Of a stretch of DNA of 64,000 nucleotides, positions 30,600-40,880 are shown piece after piece. This DNA comes from Cladopsammia gracilis (lineage: Eukaryota > Cnidaria > Anthozoa > Scleractinia > Dendrophylliidae): NCBI GenBank assembly GCA_022457155.1, contig JAJGOT010000039.1:21001-85000 (forward strand), written 5' to 3'. The translations under genes were made by a program, and so were the position numbers. The first letter of the stretch is position 1; every line of letters starts with the position of its first letter. The notes under the pieces are model-generated. The model did no database searches. It had not been told where the DNA came from and saw only the letters and a list, made by a program, of their open reading frames with translations.

Positions 30600-31570
30600 T
30601 GGCAAATGAGTTACATAAACCAGTCAGGCGACGCTTCCCAAAACGGCGAGTCATTTCATATGGGATTGATCAAATATGGGCAGCTGATCTGGTTGAGATG
30701 GGGAAATATTCGAGGTGGAACAAAGGGATGAAATATCTCCTGATGGTGATCGATGTCTTCTCAAAGTTCGGTTGGATTCGACCCCTGAAAGACAAGCGAG
30801 GACAACCAGTTGCCGATGCTTTCCGATCTATATTCAGGGAGCGAGCGAGTGAAACGAGCAAGCGAAGCGCCGCGAAGTGAGCCCCGACGCGAAAACCGAA
30901 AATGCTTTGGACTGATAAAGGAAGTGAATTTTTCAACGGAATAATGAAAGATCTGCTTGATAAGAATGGGATAAAATTGTATGTCACGGAAAATGAAGAG
31001 AAATCATCCGTGGTTGAACGTTGGAATAAGACGATGAAGAACCGACTCTTCCAGATGTTTTCTGCTAACAATAATACGATTTATTTTGACAAATTGGGCA
31101 AATTAGTGGATGAATATAACCACCGTTTTCATTCCCGTATTCGAATGAGCCCCGCAGAGGCGAGTCAAAAGAAAAATGAGAGGCAGGTTTTTGCTAATTT
31201 ATATGGAGATTTAGTTTATGCTAAACGCGATCCAGCTAAATTCAAAGTCGGTGACAAAGTCCGAATTTCAAAATATAAACGAAAGATATTCGACAAAGGT
31301 TTCACACCGAACTGGACAGAGGAGATATTTATTATCGACGAGGTTTTGAACACAAATCCTGTAACGTATAAATTAGTTGATCTGTTGGGAGAAAAAATCA
31401 CCGGATCATTTTACGAGGCGGAACTTCAAAAGACAACGCAAAATATTTTCCGTATTGAAAAGGTTATACGCCGCGATCAGAAGAAAAAGAAAGCTTTCGT
31501 TAAATGGAAAGGATATTCCGACAGATTCAATTCGTGGATTCCGTTGAGTGATGCGGAAAAGCTTGGCTAA
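30575..31570 (+). pseudogene. Chromodomain retroviral-type integrase, interrupted by a 48-bp insertion
   Basis: DDE integrase: first Asp in AADLVEMG (near 30683), second Asp in WTDKGSEFF (near 30912) and Glu in VVERWNK (near 31015). The C-terminal SH3-like region and chromodomain (RIEKVIRRDQ...KWKGYSDRFNSWIPLSD) follow. A 48-bp in-frame insert of AGCGAAGCG-like sequence (about 30845-30893) adds 16 codons including a TGA, which would truncate it. There is no ATG at the start; translation is expected through the frameshift signal at 30557. The integrase inserts the element with 6-bp duplications, and the chromodomain may target chromatin. Confidence 0.85.
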
Positions 31571-31915
31571 AAAACTGTCTAACGCGTTAGACACAAAATT
31601 GAAATTTCAATTTCTTCCCCAAAAAACTGTCTAACGCGTTAGACAAAATTGAAATTTCAATTTCTTCCCCAAAAAACTGTCTAACGCGTTAGACAAAATT
31701 GAAATATTCCAATTTGTTCCCGAAAAACTGTCTAACGCGTAATACGCAAAATTAAAAGTCCAATTTCTTTCCCGAAAAAACTGTCTAACGCGTTAGACAC
31801 AAAATTGAAATATATAAATTGCTTCCCCAAAAAAACTGTCTAACGCGTAATACTCAAAATTAAAATGTCAATTTCTTCCCCGAAAAACTGTCTAACGCGT
31901 TAGACATAATTGAGA
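31570..31915. repeat. Tandem repeat of about 52 bp with ACGCGT palindromes
   Basis: Seven copies of a unit containing AAAACTGTCTAACGCGTTAGAC plus an AAATTGAAATTTC stretch. The core TCTAACGCGTTAGA is a perfect palindrome in most copies. In two or three copies it is altered to ACGCGTAATAC. Lies just after integrase. Could be a protein-binding array or replication element; unknown. Confidence 0.85.
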
Positions 31916-31929
31916 TATGGCATTTTTTG

Positions 31930-32315
31930 ATTGGCCGCCATATGTCAATAACCTGGCAGCTGGGCGCGTCAGAATATGAATGTTTGTCATTCATATTCAT
32001 GATTTCAAAACACCGCTTTCTTTCAATTCCCGATAAATTTCCCCGAGGATGAAACTTTGCTTTGATCAAGATGGAAAATAGAAAAACTCAGCATGAGGAA
32101 ATTTGTGAGAAGATTGGGGTGTAATTTTCCTCTCCCTAAAAAAGCTGGAGGAAAAATTCAAATATATTTTTCCCCTGAGAAAGAAATTTGAAATTCAAAT
32201 TCTTTTTCATTTGACTATTTCGTTTTCGAACCTGCGGAAATAAATTCAGTTTTCATGTGGGTTGAAATTCAAATTATTTTTCATGTGGGTATTTCGTTTT
32301 CGAACCTGCGGAAAT
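31930..32315. other. Scrambled remnant of the ancestral left-arm genes
   Basis: 31975-32070 is a reverse-complement relative of the outer element's 14540-14640 (3' end of the acidic coiled-coil gene). The stretch to about 32110 resembles 13540-13600. A duplicated ATTTCGTTTTCGAACCTGCGG tract occurs at about 32217 and 32291. No complete gene. Confidence 0.6.
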
Positions 32316-33026
32316 AAATTCAGCAAATTGGTTTCCAAATCAAACTTTGAACACTTTACAATCTTCAATGAAAATTTCATTGGGGTTCATATGAAGCGGG
32401 TAAGAATGAGATTCGACAAGCCAGTTTATGTAGGCCAAGCGATATTGGATGTATCGAAAAGTCTGATGTATGACTTCCATTATGGATATGTGAAGAAAAA
32501 ATGGAAAAAGGCTCAATTGTGTTTCACCGATACTGATTCGTTGTTGTATGAAATTGAGACGGATGATTTGTTTGTTGACATTTCGGAAGATGTGTCGAAA
32601 CACTTTGACACCTCTGAATTTCCAGAAACACATCCTCGAGTTGTTGATGGAACGATAAAAAGAATGAATAAAAAAGTTTTGGGTTTGATGAAAGATGAAG
32701 CTTGCGGTGGAGTGATTGAAGAATTTGTTGGGTTGAGAGCAAAGTGTTATTCCTTTAAAATTCATGGCGGAGGTGGAACAAAGAAATGTAAGGGTGTGAA
32801 AAAGCGAGTTGTGAAAAAACGAATAACGCATGAAGATTATGTATTGACTTTGGAAACAAATATTCCACAAATGAGACTTATGAATTGCATTCGAAGTCAG
32901 AAGCATGAGATTTTCACACAAAGAATTAATAAGACAGCTTTGTGTGCTAATGACGATAAAAGATATGTGAAAGAAGATGGAATTAGCACTTGGGCATGGG
33001 GGCATTGGAAACTTGTAGGAACATGA
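32262..33026 (+). pseudogene. Duplicate PolB C-terminal fragment in the right TIR
   Basis: From 32316 on, it encodes the same roughly 237 residues as the end of PolB (17156-17866), including motif C FTDTDSLLY, but lacks exonuclease and motifs A and B. The first 18 codons come from unrelated sequence. It is not a functional polymerase. It arose because the TIR extends into the gene. Confidence 0.85.
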
Positions 33027-33343
33027 AGAGAAGGAGGGGAAGTAGTTTTGATATGATTGTTCTGGCTCACAGGGGAAAACGCCTCTAAAGTTAAATGAAA
33101 AAAGTATGGGAAGAACCCACATTTTTACCACATTTAATAGAATGCTAAAAAGGAGGCATTTTATTAAATGTGGGGAATAAGTTAGGAAATCCCTAAAATG
33201 AGGGAAAATAATTCGTTGACTTTTTGAAAAAGCTTCTGCTAAAAAAGTAAGGGAAGAAAACCGGTTTGAACCGGTTTCAACCGGTTTTATTTTAAAAAGA
33301 GGCGTTTTCACCTGTGAGCCAGAACTCTCATATTCTCACTACT
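32316..33343. repeat. Inner Polinton right TIR (1028 bp)
   Basis: Reverse complement of 16839-17866 with only one visible substitution (CACCTG versus CCCCTG near the tip). Carries a second copy of the PolB 3' end. Confidence 0.93.
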
Positions 33344-33759
33344 AATTCACTTCGATCAAATTTTCCACTCCTCAAGGCAAAACGCAACTCAGCCAATGTT
33401 TTATCATAGGTGGTGAACGCGAACTTCGCCATGTCAATTTTGTTCCCATATTTCTTCATTTCATTCCCTGTTTTGACGACCAATCCTGCACCTGAAATCA
33501 CTCCCAAAACGATGGGATTCATTGTTGCTGCCCCCGCGATCGTTCCAATTGCGACAAGAGCGGAAGATGCCAAATTCACGAGCAGGTTCATTCTCTTGAA
33601 ATGTTTGTGAGCTCTTTTCAAACACCAATATCTTTTGTGATAGAATCGGAAGAGTTGCATGATCTCGGTCAGTTTTTCTTTCCCAATGCATGGGTCGATA
33701 TGGTTGAAACCAAAGATGCTTTGTTTTCGCTTGGCTCGGCTCGCTTCGCTCGCTCTCAT
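33328..33759 (-). pseudogene. Predicted membrane protein of the outer Polinton, cut by the inner one
   Basis: 143 codons as read. The last five codons are inner-TIR sequence; the genuine C-terminus lies at 16739-16838. A helical, basic N-terminal part (FYHKRYWCLKRAHKHFKR) precedes two adjacent hydrophobic stretches (LVNLASSALVAIGTIAGA and IVLGVISGAGLVV). These suggest a hairpin of membrane helices. The first residues contain an AGCGAAGC-type insert. No known family. Downstream of the fibre gene on the same strand, so perhaps a virion or release protein; inference only. Confidence 0.6.
33344..33349. repeat. Target-site duplication of the inner Polinton, right (AATTCA)
   Basis: Exact copy of 16833-16838. 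Confidence 0.9.
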
Positions 33760-33821
33760 TTTTCAGGTAATTTCAAAAAGAAATGTGATTTGGGCAGCCC
33801 TGATATTTAATGATCGCTCAT

Positions 33822-35559
33822 CTATTTTTGCTGAAAATAATTCTCCTTCCTTATAAACAACATTGTAAAAGACAAATAATTGAATTCTATTACTCTGCTA
33901 ACCCTCGTTCCACTTTGCGATTCTTTATCTGGGAGATATAAAGTTAGTTGCGGAAAAGAAGATGTTTTCGATAAAATTTGAGAAAACGCTTTAATTAATT
34001 TGCATCGGATGGGGATGACTATATCATTAAAAAAATTATCAAAAAGTATATTTATGCTGTCTCCAGATGATCTTCTAAATCTTCCAATCAGCATGAAATT
34101 ATTCTTCAAATTTGAATTGAGGATTTGATGGTCATTCAAATCCAAGTCAGTCTCCACAACCATCTTCCCTTCCTCAAAAACGAAAGGGGAATCATAAACG
34201 CTGCTTTCAACATCAGGTTGAGAACCTGCCACGCCATATATGATCAGATTTGCATCTCCTTTTTCAGCTGATTCAGGGGTTCCCCGCCACTTCAGATCCA
34301 GAAAAATGTATTCAGGTGGGAAAATCCTCCATTTATGCATGTGGATGATGGATCTGGCATAACCCGAAAACTTCTTTGTTGATTGTTGATTGATATTCAG
34401 ACTTGTGCTCACGACATTCACACTAACACCATCCATTGACGCGGGGAAGAATTCAACGCACACGGTGTATTCTCCCTCTGGGAGTTTGAACATATTGAAC
34501 CCAAGTCTCCCAGAGTATTCATTAAAATGATCTTTGGTTATTTTCAAATCATAAGCCTTCTTGTTGAAAAGATGCGGCGAACTTTGAAAATCACTGATTG
34601 CCGTTACTGTCATATTATGTTCAGAGCTGGATTCATCCACATTTTCCATCAGATAGCGGAATGCGTCCTTTGGGTGCGAGGTTGACGTGATATGCGATTC
34701 ATTTACATATTTTTTAAGCTTATCTTCTAATTCTATCGTGTGGACTACCACATCTCCTATCTTGCTATCAACATAAGATTTTGGCGCGGGTTGATGACCC
34801 AGAGTTGGCGCTGCAATATTGTTGATCTGTTGCGAGTTCATATCCAGGTTTCCGGTCATTGTTCCACCTTCCAACGAAAGTTTTTTCGCGGATTGGCTGT
34901 CCACATATCGCATGTTTGCGCCTTGGTCGGCAACTTCGGGATCTTTCACGTTGAAAATGGTGTGATTTCCCATATGCAAAGTCGTCTCCATTGGAAACGA
35001 CTCTTTGCGGCTGAGAAAGACATTCTTGACATCATTATAAGAAACAAGGTTGTTATAATGCGCTCCCAACTCATGCCATGTCTGTTGTTTTGATTGGACA
35101 ACATTGAAACGTTCTTTCAAATCAATATCCTTCGTGACTTCATGCGTTGGTGCAGGGGCATTGGGGTGAAAATTTTTCAGAGTGATCATATTGACAGCAG
35201 AAAGATCATTGTCTTCATCAGTTTCCAGATTTGTGATCAGTTTGCGATTCATTTCTATTTCCCCGGGGTTGACCAACTTCTGTCCTCTGAGATCAAGATC
35301 AGTCAGTCATATGCGAGGAACCATCAACCTGCAGTGAATCTGCCCGCAACTGCGTTACCAGCGTGTCAACTTGATGTTTTGTGACTGCATCGTTATTCCC
35401 CGTTCCTTCGGCGACATTGGTCATGCGTTTCCTTTGCAGGTCATAATCCCCTGCGGGTGTCAGCTTAAAACCAACACCCGGCAGTCCATCTTTTCCATCT
35501 TTGCCCGCGCTTGGCGCGCGGGTGCATGTTTCAGAAAGCAGTCCATTTGAATAGCTCAT
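33822..35559 (-). pseudogene. Fibre-like protein (outer Polinton) with a different head
   Basis: The start MSYSNGLL at 35559 follows TTTAAA. Collagen-like GKDGKDGLPG, then the same shaft repeats as 22352-24154, for example LDMNSQQINN and HTIFNVKDP. A small insertion near 35300 (GATCAGTCAGTC instead of GATCCCCAGTC) shifts the frame after the first repeat. The C-terminal head, from about 34130 to 33822, has no evident similarity to the inner copy's head, although the shaft right before it is nearly the same. A clear case of head replacement. Confidence 0.7.
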
Positions 35560-35560
35560 T

Positions 35561-36193
35561 TTAAATGCTTTCATCAAAATTTTTGGCAATGAATTTCCTC
35601 GGCTTATCCACATACAGGAAAGAGAACGGATCATGCGTTGCCTTCACATAATCTTCTTTGCTGACTTGTGTCTCCCTGCAGAGAAGGGACACTTAATTGT
35701 TGTTGGGGAATTCAAAGATGCAAAAATGCGAGCAATTCAGGCGGATATCTTTTGGCGTTTGGAAATAACTTTGCGAAAGATAAATCACAGAGCAATTGCG
35801 GTGTCTGCCCTGAATGAAATAATCAATCAATGGCTTCTGATTCTTCTCGCAAACAAAATCATCGAAAACAACCAGCTTTTGGTTCTCCCCTGACAATGCC
35901 GAAACTGGGATGATTTCATCTGAGGCTGCTTCCACAACATCATACCCAGCTTCTTTGCTGATGGGGCGAAATGTTTTCAGCAGATGCTGATATTTGGATT
36001 GGTCAAGGTTTTTCGCATAGAGATAAATTTTATCGTAATACAACAGGCGGAGGATCATATCCAGGAGAACATTTGTTTTCCCTGACCCAGAAGGGCCACA
36101 GATCAACATTCTGAAAGCTCTATCCGGCATGAAAGGATGCAGCTGCTTGAAATTTGTGATGGGGTCATGGCAATCATAATTTGGAATCTTCAT
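35561..36193 (-). pseudogene. Packaging ATPase (outer Polinton), premature stop
   Basis: 633 bp, the same length as the inner copy. Start MKIPNYDC; Walker A GPSGSGKTN; Walker B LVVFDDF; LSQSY. A TAA at 35693-35695 replaces the Glu codon seen in the inner copy. The frame stays open beyond it to the normal end at 35561. A single substitution thus removes the last roughly 43 residues. Confidence 0.85.
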
Positions 36194-36225
36194 TTTTAAA
36201 AGAGAAGATAACGTTCTTCTTGATA

Positions 36226-36292
36226 TGAGACAACTTGTGAGATTATGAGATTGAGATTATGAGATTATGAGATTATGAGATTATGATTCTTA
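36226..36292. repeat. 8-bp tandem repeat ATTATGAG in divergent promoter region
   Basis: About five copies between the ATPase and core gene, in the place taken by an unrelated 11-bp repeat in the inner element. Confidence 0.8.
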
Positions 36293-36298
36293 ATAAAA

Positions 36299-37289
36299 AT
36301 GAGTTTATTGAAATGGCAACAAATTGCAAAAAGCAAATCTGCTTTGGGTAAAAAAATCAACTTTGTTCATGATGCCATCACCCAGAAAAAGTTGGGTGAA
36401 GAGACAAGTCAAACAGAATATGAAAAAGTATTCAAACCCATAACATCAAAATTAGATGATGTTATTGCATCGAATTTGAAACCCCCTCCAAGACTTAGGA
36501 AAAAGAAAGTCATTGGAGAAAAACCCGAGATTGATTATTATCCAGATGATCCAATATTGGATATAGAAGGTTTATTTGATGCTGATGAGGCAGCTGTTGC
36601 ACCGCAAGCAGCTAAGCAACTTCCAAAAAGACCGCCAACATATGAAGAAGCACTGGCAGAGGCAGAAGGTGAATCATCTATATATGAAGAGGGCGTTCCT
36701 GATTATGCTATGGAAGAAGAAGAGGAAGAAGCGGAAGCGGAAGCTGAAGACGGGGAAGACGCTCAAGAAGACGCAGTTAATAACATACTAGATAACATGG
36801 GTTTATCAAATTATGACACAACGGAGAAAGTCTTAGCTCACCCAAATGTTCCGGTAGGAAAGAAAAAAAAATTCATTGAAAACAGCATTCTAAAGCCGGC
36901 TGTAAAAAAAAGAGCCCAACTGAACAGCCGCATCAGCTATCAGAAAAAAAAAATTCAAGAACGGTGAAATAACGGCAGATGCAATGGGTGTGGCAGTGAA
37001 GCCAATAAAGGATAACAGAAAAGTATTGAATGACTACATGAAATATTATAGAGGGAAACTCAAGTCATTTAAAGGATCGGGCGTCAGCAGAGCTGGGGCC
37101 GTCCGTTTTTTCTCCAACCCCGCAGATCTTCTCCAGAAACTTGAGGTCATCGTTGGCTCCATCAATGCTGGGAACACAAACGTTGACCTCAGAAACACTG
37201 GAGTTGGCATTCTCGATCTTCTCCTGAAAGAGGGGATCATCAATCGATCCCAGCATGAGAAGATCTACAAAAACTATTTCAGACCCTAA
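36299..37289 (+). pseudogene. Polinton core protein (outer copy), shifted at an A-run
   Basis: Start MSLLKWQQIA. Same acidic middle, including PPTYEE and a variable EEEAEAEAED tract, and the same C-terminal helical domain (DLLQKLEVIVGSINAGN). An A10 run near 36945-36955 (A9 in the inner copy) shifts the frame, leaving 36984-37289 in a second frame. Otherwise complete; the single extra A may be a sequencing error. Confidence 0.65.
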
Positions 37290-37290
37290 A

Positions 37291-38031
37291 ATGGAAAGAG
37301 AAATTGTCCTGTCATCCTTTTCCGTCAAGACTGGCGGCAACAAACCAGAAAATTTCACAACAAATTTCAATCGGCCAATTGCTTTGGATCCAAATGCCCA
37401 ATATGTTGTTGGGCTTAACAGAGTCATCAATATGAGTTTTACGTGGTATAACATCAATGCTGGCCGCAAGAATCAACTGATCAGGTTCAGCTCTGACGGT
37501 GGGAAAACATTTTCCGATATCGCCTTCCCAGCTGGAGTTTGGGAATATGAGGGGATGAATAACTTTATTCAAGAAGCAACAGGGGTGAAAGAATCAATCA
37601 ATCTTGCTTTTAATGCAACAACCTTCAGAGTAACAATCACACTGGCGGAAAATTATCAACTGGATCTTTCCAAATCCAATTTCAACGATCTCGTTGGTTT
37701 TGACAAAACGATTCTGAAAGACCCAGTTAATGTTGGCCCCAGAGTTCCAAACCTCAGTCAAGATACTGATATGTTGAACGTTCATTGCGATCTCACAAGT
37801 GATTCGCTTGTTGATGGAGAAGAGAGTGATATCATCTTCTCCTTTTCAACATCTGTGCTGAGGCCATCATATAGTTTCACCCTTGAACCCATGAGAGTAA
37901 CATTCAGCCCTGTGAATAAAAACACAATAAGCTCCATTCGAATCTATATCACTTATGGGAAAAGACGGATTGTGGATTTGAATGGGGCTGATACAGCATT
38001 CTCTCTTATCTTGAAAAAGCAAATAAAATGA
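37291..38031 (+). CDS. Penton-like minor capsid protein (outer Polinton), intact
   Basis: 246 residues, start in CCTAAAATGG. Same family as 25912-26682, with FNRPIALDPNAQY and SFTWYNI conserved. The region after the mid-protein Trp-Glu-Tyr is shorter than in the inner copy. Stop overlaps the next gene's ATG (AAATGA). Confidence 0.75.
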   Translation: MEREIVLSSFSVKTGGNKPENFTTNFNRPIALDPNAQYVVGLNRVINMSFTWYNINAGRKNQLIRFSSDGGKTFSDIAFPAGVWEYEGMNNFIQEATGVKESINLAFNATTFRVTITLAENYQLDLSKSNFNDLVGFDKTILKDPVNVGPRVPNLSQDTDMLNVHCDLTSDSLVDGEESDIIFSFSTSVLRPSYSFTLEPMRVTFSPVNKNTISSIRIYITYGKRRIVDLNGADTAFSLILKKQIK

Positions 38032-38440
38032 AATCATATGAATTTGCTCGTTTTTCCACCCCAAGCTGGGGCGGTTTGTTTATCGGCATAAAGGAACAGG
38101 TTTGATTGTGGATAATATTTTCAAACCACTGCGCGCTGTCGCATCCACCCTCTTCAAGAAATTCGCGAAACCCATTGCGAAAAAAGCATTGGAATCAGGA
38201 ATTTCTCACGCTGGAGATAAACTTGGCAAAAAAGCAGTTGAAAAATCTGGTGATTTGATCATGAAAAAACTGGGAAATATGAGAAAGGGGAAGCGGAGCG
38301 AAGCGAAGCGAAAAAAACAAGAACAGACGCGTGCCAGGGCGCCGCAACCAGCCCCTCCACCAGGAGAAAGTTCTGATGCGATATTGAACAGGCTGATCTC
38401 TGGGCAGGGAGCGAAGCGAAAAAGAAATAAAAGAATATAA
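38028..38440 (+). pseudogene. Small basic virion-type protein (outer copy), frame-shifted
   Basis: Its ATG overlaps the penton stop. A frameshift near 38060 leads into 38102-38440. It keeps the amphipathic helix IAKKALESGISHAGDKLGKKA and the C-terminal LNRLISGQG site before a basic end. The linker is again an AGCGAAGC-derived KRSEAKRKK stretch, differing from the inner copy's. Confidence 0.6.
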
Positions 38441-38441
38441 A

Positions 38442-39728
38442 ATGGCTTTTCGATCGAGTGAATATCTTCAAAGAAATGAATTAGTGCGCTTCCGGCTGGA
38501 TGACACAATCAGAGCTCCAGCTAATGGGCAACCTCAACACAAAGGTGGTTATAAATTCACAATAAATGACCGATCTGCATTCTATGATTGGTATAATGCT
38601 TATTTCGAGGTGCAGTTTCAACTCCAGAAATTAGCAGATGGTGCTGGCTATGCGGCAGCTGACAGGATCACAGTGATCAATGGCGCTCATTCCCTGATTA
38701 AGCACATAAAGATTAGATCTTCAGCAAAGATTGTTTATGATACTGATAATCTGCACAAGGTCTGTTTTGCAAAGAATTTGCTGGAATACTCCGATGACTT
38801 CAGCAGATCAGTAGCCAAGAACAGTTTCTGGTATTTGGATACGAATGCAACAACCGCTAATACGAATCTTGGATTTGAAGCTCGGCGGGTGCTATCTCAA
38901 GCAGTGCAAAACGATGGAAATGGCGGTGCAAAGAACATCAATGCGATCATTCCCCTGAATCGTTTTTCCTTTTTCGAAGAGTTGGAAGATAAGATGCTTG
39001 TGCCCATGCAGCTGCAATTTGAGATTGAGCTTAATGATGATGGGGAACTCATTCATAAGGCTGCTGCTGTTGATGATGGAAGAGTTGTTGTGAACCGTTT
39101 TTTGCTTTGGGTGCCAAGATTGACTCCCAAAGATTCTCTGTATGACAAATTTGTCAGCTCATTCCTGAAAGAAACACAATGGAAATATCTGAGGGAAATG
39201 TATCACCGATCAGCTCCCACAACAACATCAGGATTCTTCCAGATCTCACCGGGCATTGACAATGTGAGACATATTTTTGTCTGGCTGAAAAGAGCCGATC
39301 CACCCAATGATGTCCGGGCAGAAGAGAACCCATATCTGATGGACACTTTCAAGCTGAATGCGGCAGATAACGCCTCATCCTTGTTGAACTGCCGATTGGA
39401 ATATGGAAACGGAGTTTTCTACCCGGAAACAGAGTATGACAGTGAAAGCAAAGTGAGGATTTTCCAGGATGTCATGGCTTATGCAATGAGGAAAAATGAC
39501 TACAACACTGGAACGCAGCTGAATCTGGCCAATTTCAATTCTCTTTTCCCATTGATCTATTTCGATCTGACTTATCAAACTGAAAAACCAACAAGAGATC
39601 CCAAGCAGTTGATATTCAGATATCGATTGAACGCAGATGCAGCTGCAAACTTCAATGTACATGCGATAGTTCTCTATGAAGAACTGGTGAAAATTGATAA
39701 AATTGGAAATGAACTGGTGATCGTGTGA
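38442..39728 (+). CDS. Major capsid protein (outer Polinton), intact
   Basis: 428 residues, start in ATATAAAATGG. It includes the whole C-terminal region that is out of frame in the inner copy (NLANFNSLFPLIYFDLTYQT). Features: DWYNAYFEVQF near residue 45, IKHIKIRSSAKIVYD, and two roughly equal halves, compatible with the Polinton double jelly-roll MCP that forms hexons. Flanked by small basic protein and 39765. The best-preserved capsid gene of the window. Confidence 0.85.
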   Translation: MAFRSSEYLQRNELVRFRLDDTIRAPANGQPQHKGGYKFTINDRSAFYDWYNAYFEVQFQLQKLADGAGYAAADRITVINGAHSLIKHIKIRSSAKIVYDTDNLHKVCFAKNLLEYSDDFSRSVAKNSFWYLDTNATTANTNLGFEARRVLSQAVQNDGNGGAKNINAIIPLNRFSFFEELEDKMLVPMQLQFEIELNDDGELIHKAAAVDDGRVVVNRFLLWVPRLTPKDSLYDKFVSSFLKETQWKYLREMYHRSAPTTTSGFFQISPGIDNVRHIFVWLKRADPPNDVRAEENPYLMDTFKLNAADNASSLLNCRLEYGNGVFYPETEYDSESKVRIFQDVMAYAMRKNDYNTGTQLNLANFNSLFPLIYFDLTYQTEKPTRDPKQLIFRYRLNADAAANFNVHAIVLYEELVKIDKIGNELVIV

Positions 39729-39764
39729 TCTGCGAAGCGAAGAAAACATATGTTATCATTTAAA

Positions 39765-40880
39765 ATGACAACATATCACCCATATAAAGTAAATTTATCT
39801 GAAGGGCAAAAAGTGAAGCTTGGAAGAGCATTCAGAACAAACAGCCCTATCACCCTGAGATTGAGTGGCAATCAAACAAGTGGAAGTGATGAACTGATGC
39901 TGACAGCCAATCAAATAAGACGAATCGGCAAAGCTGCGGCTTTGGGAAAGGGAGTTGAGATCAAAATATCGAAAACGCAGATTAGAAAGGTGATGAGGCA
40001 GGGTGGAAGTTTATTTTCTGCTATTGTTCCTCTTGCTCGTTCACTGGCACCCACCCTGGCTAAAACACTTGGGTTATCAGCTCTTGCCGGACTGGCAAGT
40101 GAAGGAGCAAGTCAAGTTGTGAAAAAGATAAGTGGGAGCGGCCAGGTGGGTGGCTTTCTCATTCCCCAAGATAAAATTCAGAAACTGATTGACAATAAAC
40201 ATCTGTTGACAAATAAACAGAAACAGGACATTTTGGTTGCCCTTAAATCAGGAGGACAGTTGGTGGTGAAGCCATCAGCAAAACAGTCTGGTGGATTGTT
40301 GGGAACTGTGCTGGCATCCATTGGAATCCCACTGGCACTTGACATGGTTAAAAATTTGTTTGGGAAAGGAGCTCCTAGAGTTGGACGTCCAAAAGGGAAA
40401 GGCGCTCCAAGATTGGGGGCGCATCCGTTTCAACCACCCCCAATTATTGGGAACTGGGGGCGAAACCCTGTTGGGATGGGTAAAAAAAAAATCAAAAAAG
40501 GGAGCGAAGCGACCACGCCAGCAGGGCAAAGGGCTTCTGTTACGGACGAAAAGTCCATTCAACAACATCCCAATTCTCGGAGCGATTTTGTGAAGCTGAG
40601 CGAAGGCGCCGCCTGCGCGAAACCGAAATTCGTGAATAAACCCCTGAACAATGTTGATCTCATGAAGTGGATAGACTATCTGGGATTCCCAATTTCAAAG
40701 GCATCTTTGCAAGGGATCAATTCATGCCCAAAAAACACAGTCCATGCATCATCAATCTTGATTCACTCAAAAATGCAGGAACTCATTGGGTATGTTGCGC
40801 CCCCGGGCATGATGCCCTGTGGTATTTCGATAGTTTTGGAATGGGATTTCCCCAAGAATTCAGAAGCGGCAAACCGGTGA
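39765..40880 (+). pseudogene. Basic glycine-rich protein (outer copy), fused in frame toward protease
   Basis: Start MTTYHPYKVNL in TTTAAAATG. Same zipper segments (GLSALAGLASEGASQ, GLLGTVLASIGIPLALDM) and ISGSG, LFGKG protease-like sites. A run of ten A's at 40482-40491 (nine in the inner copy) moves the reading frame to the protease frame. The original C-terminus (NIPILGAIL) survives in the other frame up to 40593. The fused frame runs into the protease N-terminus and is lost again near 40690. Confidence 0.6.

Larger units (their letters stand above)
16839..33343. mobile_element. Inner Polinton/Maverick element, 16.5 kb
   Basis: It begins AGTAGTGAG and ends CTCACTACT, the AG...CT ends expected for Polintons. 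It has 1028-bp terminal inverted repeats and a perfect AATTCA duplication. Gene order from the left: pPolB (-), HTH protein (+), ssDNA-binding-like (-), acidic protein (+), fibre (-), ATPase (-), core protein (+), penton (+), small basic (+), MCP (+), basic protein (+), protease (+), PLA2 (+), integrase (+). PolB, ATPase, fibre and penton are intact. MCP, PLA2 and integrase are broken. Confidence 0.95.
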
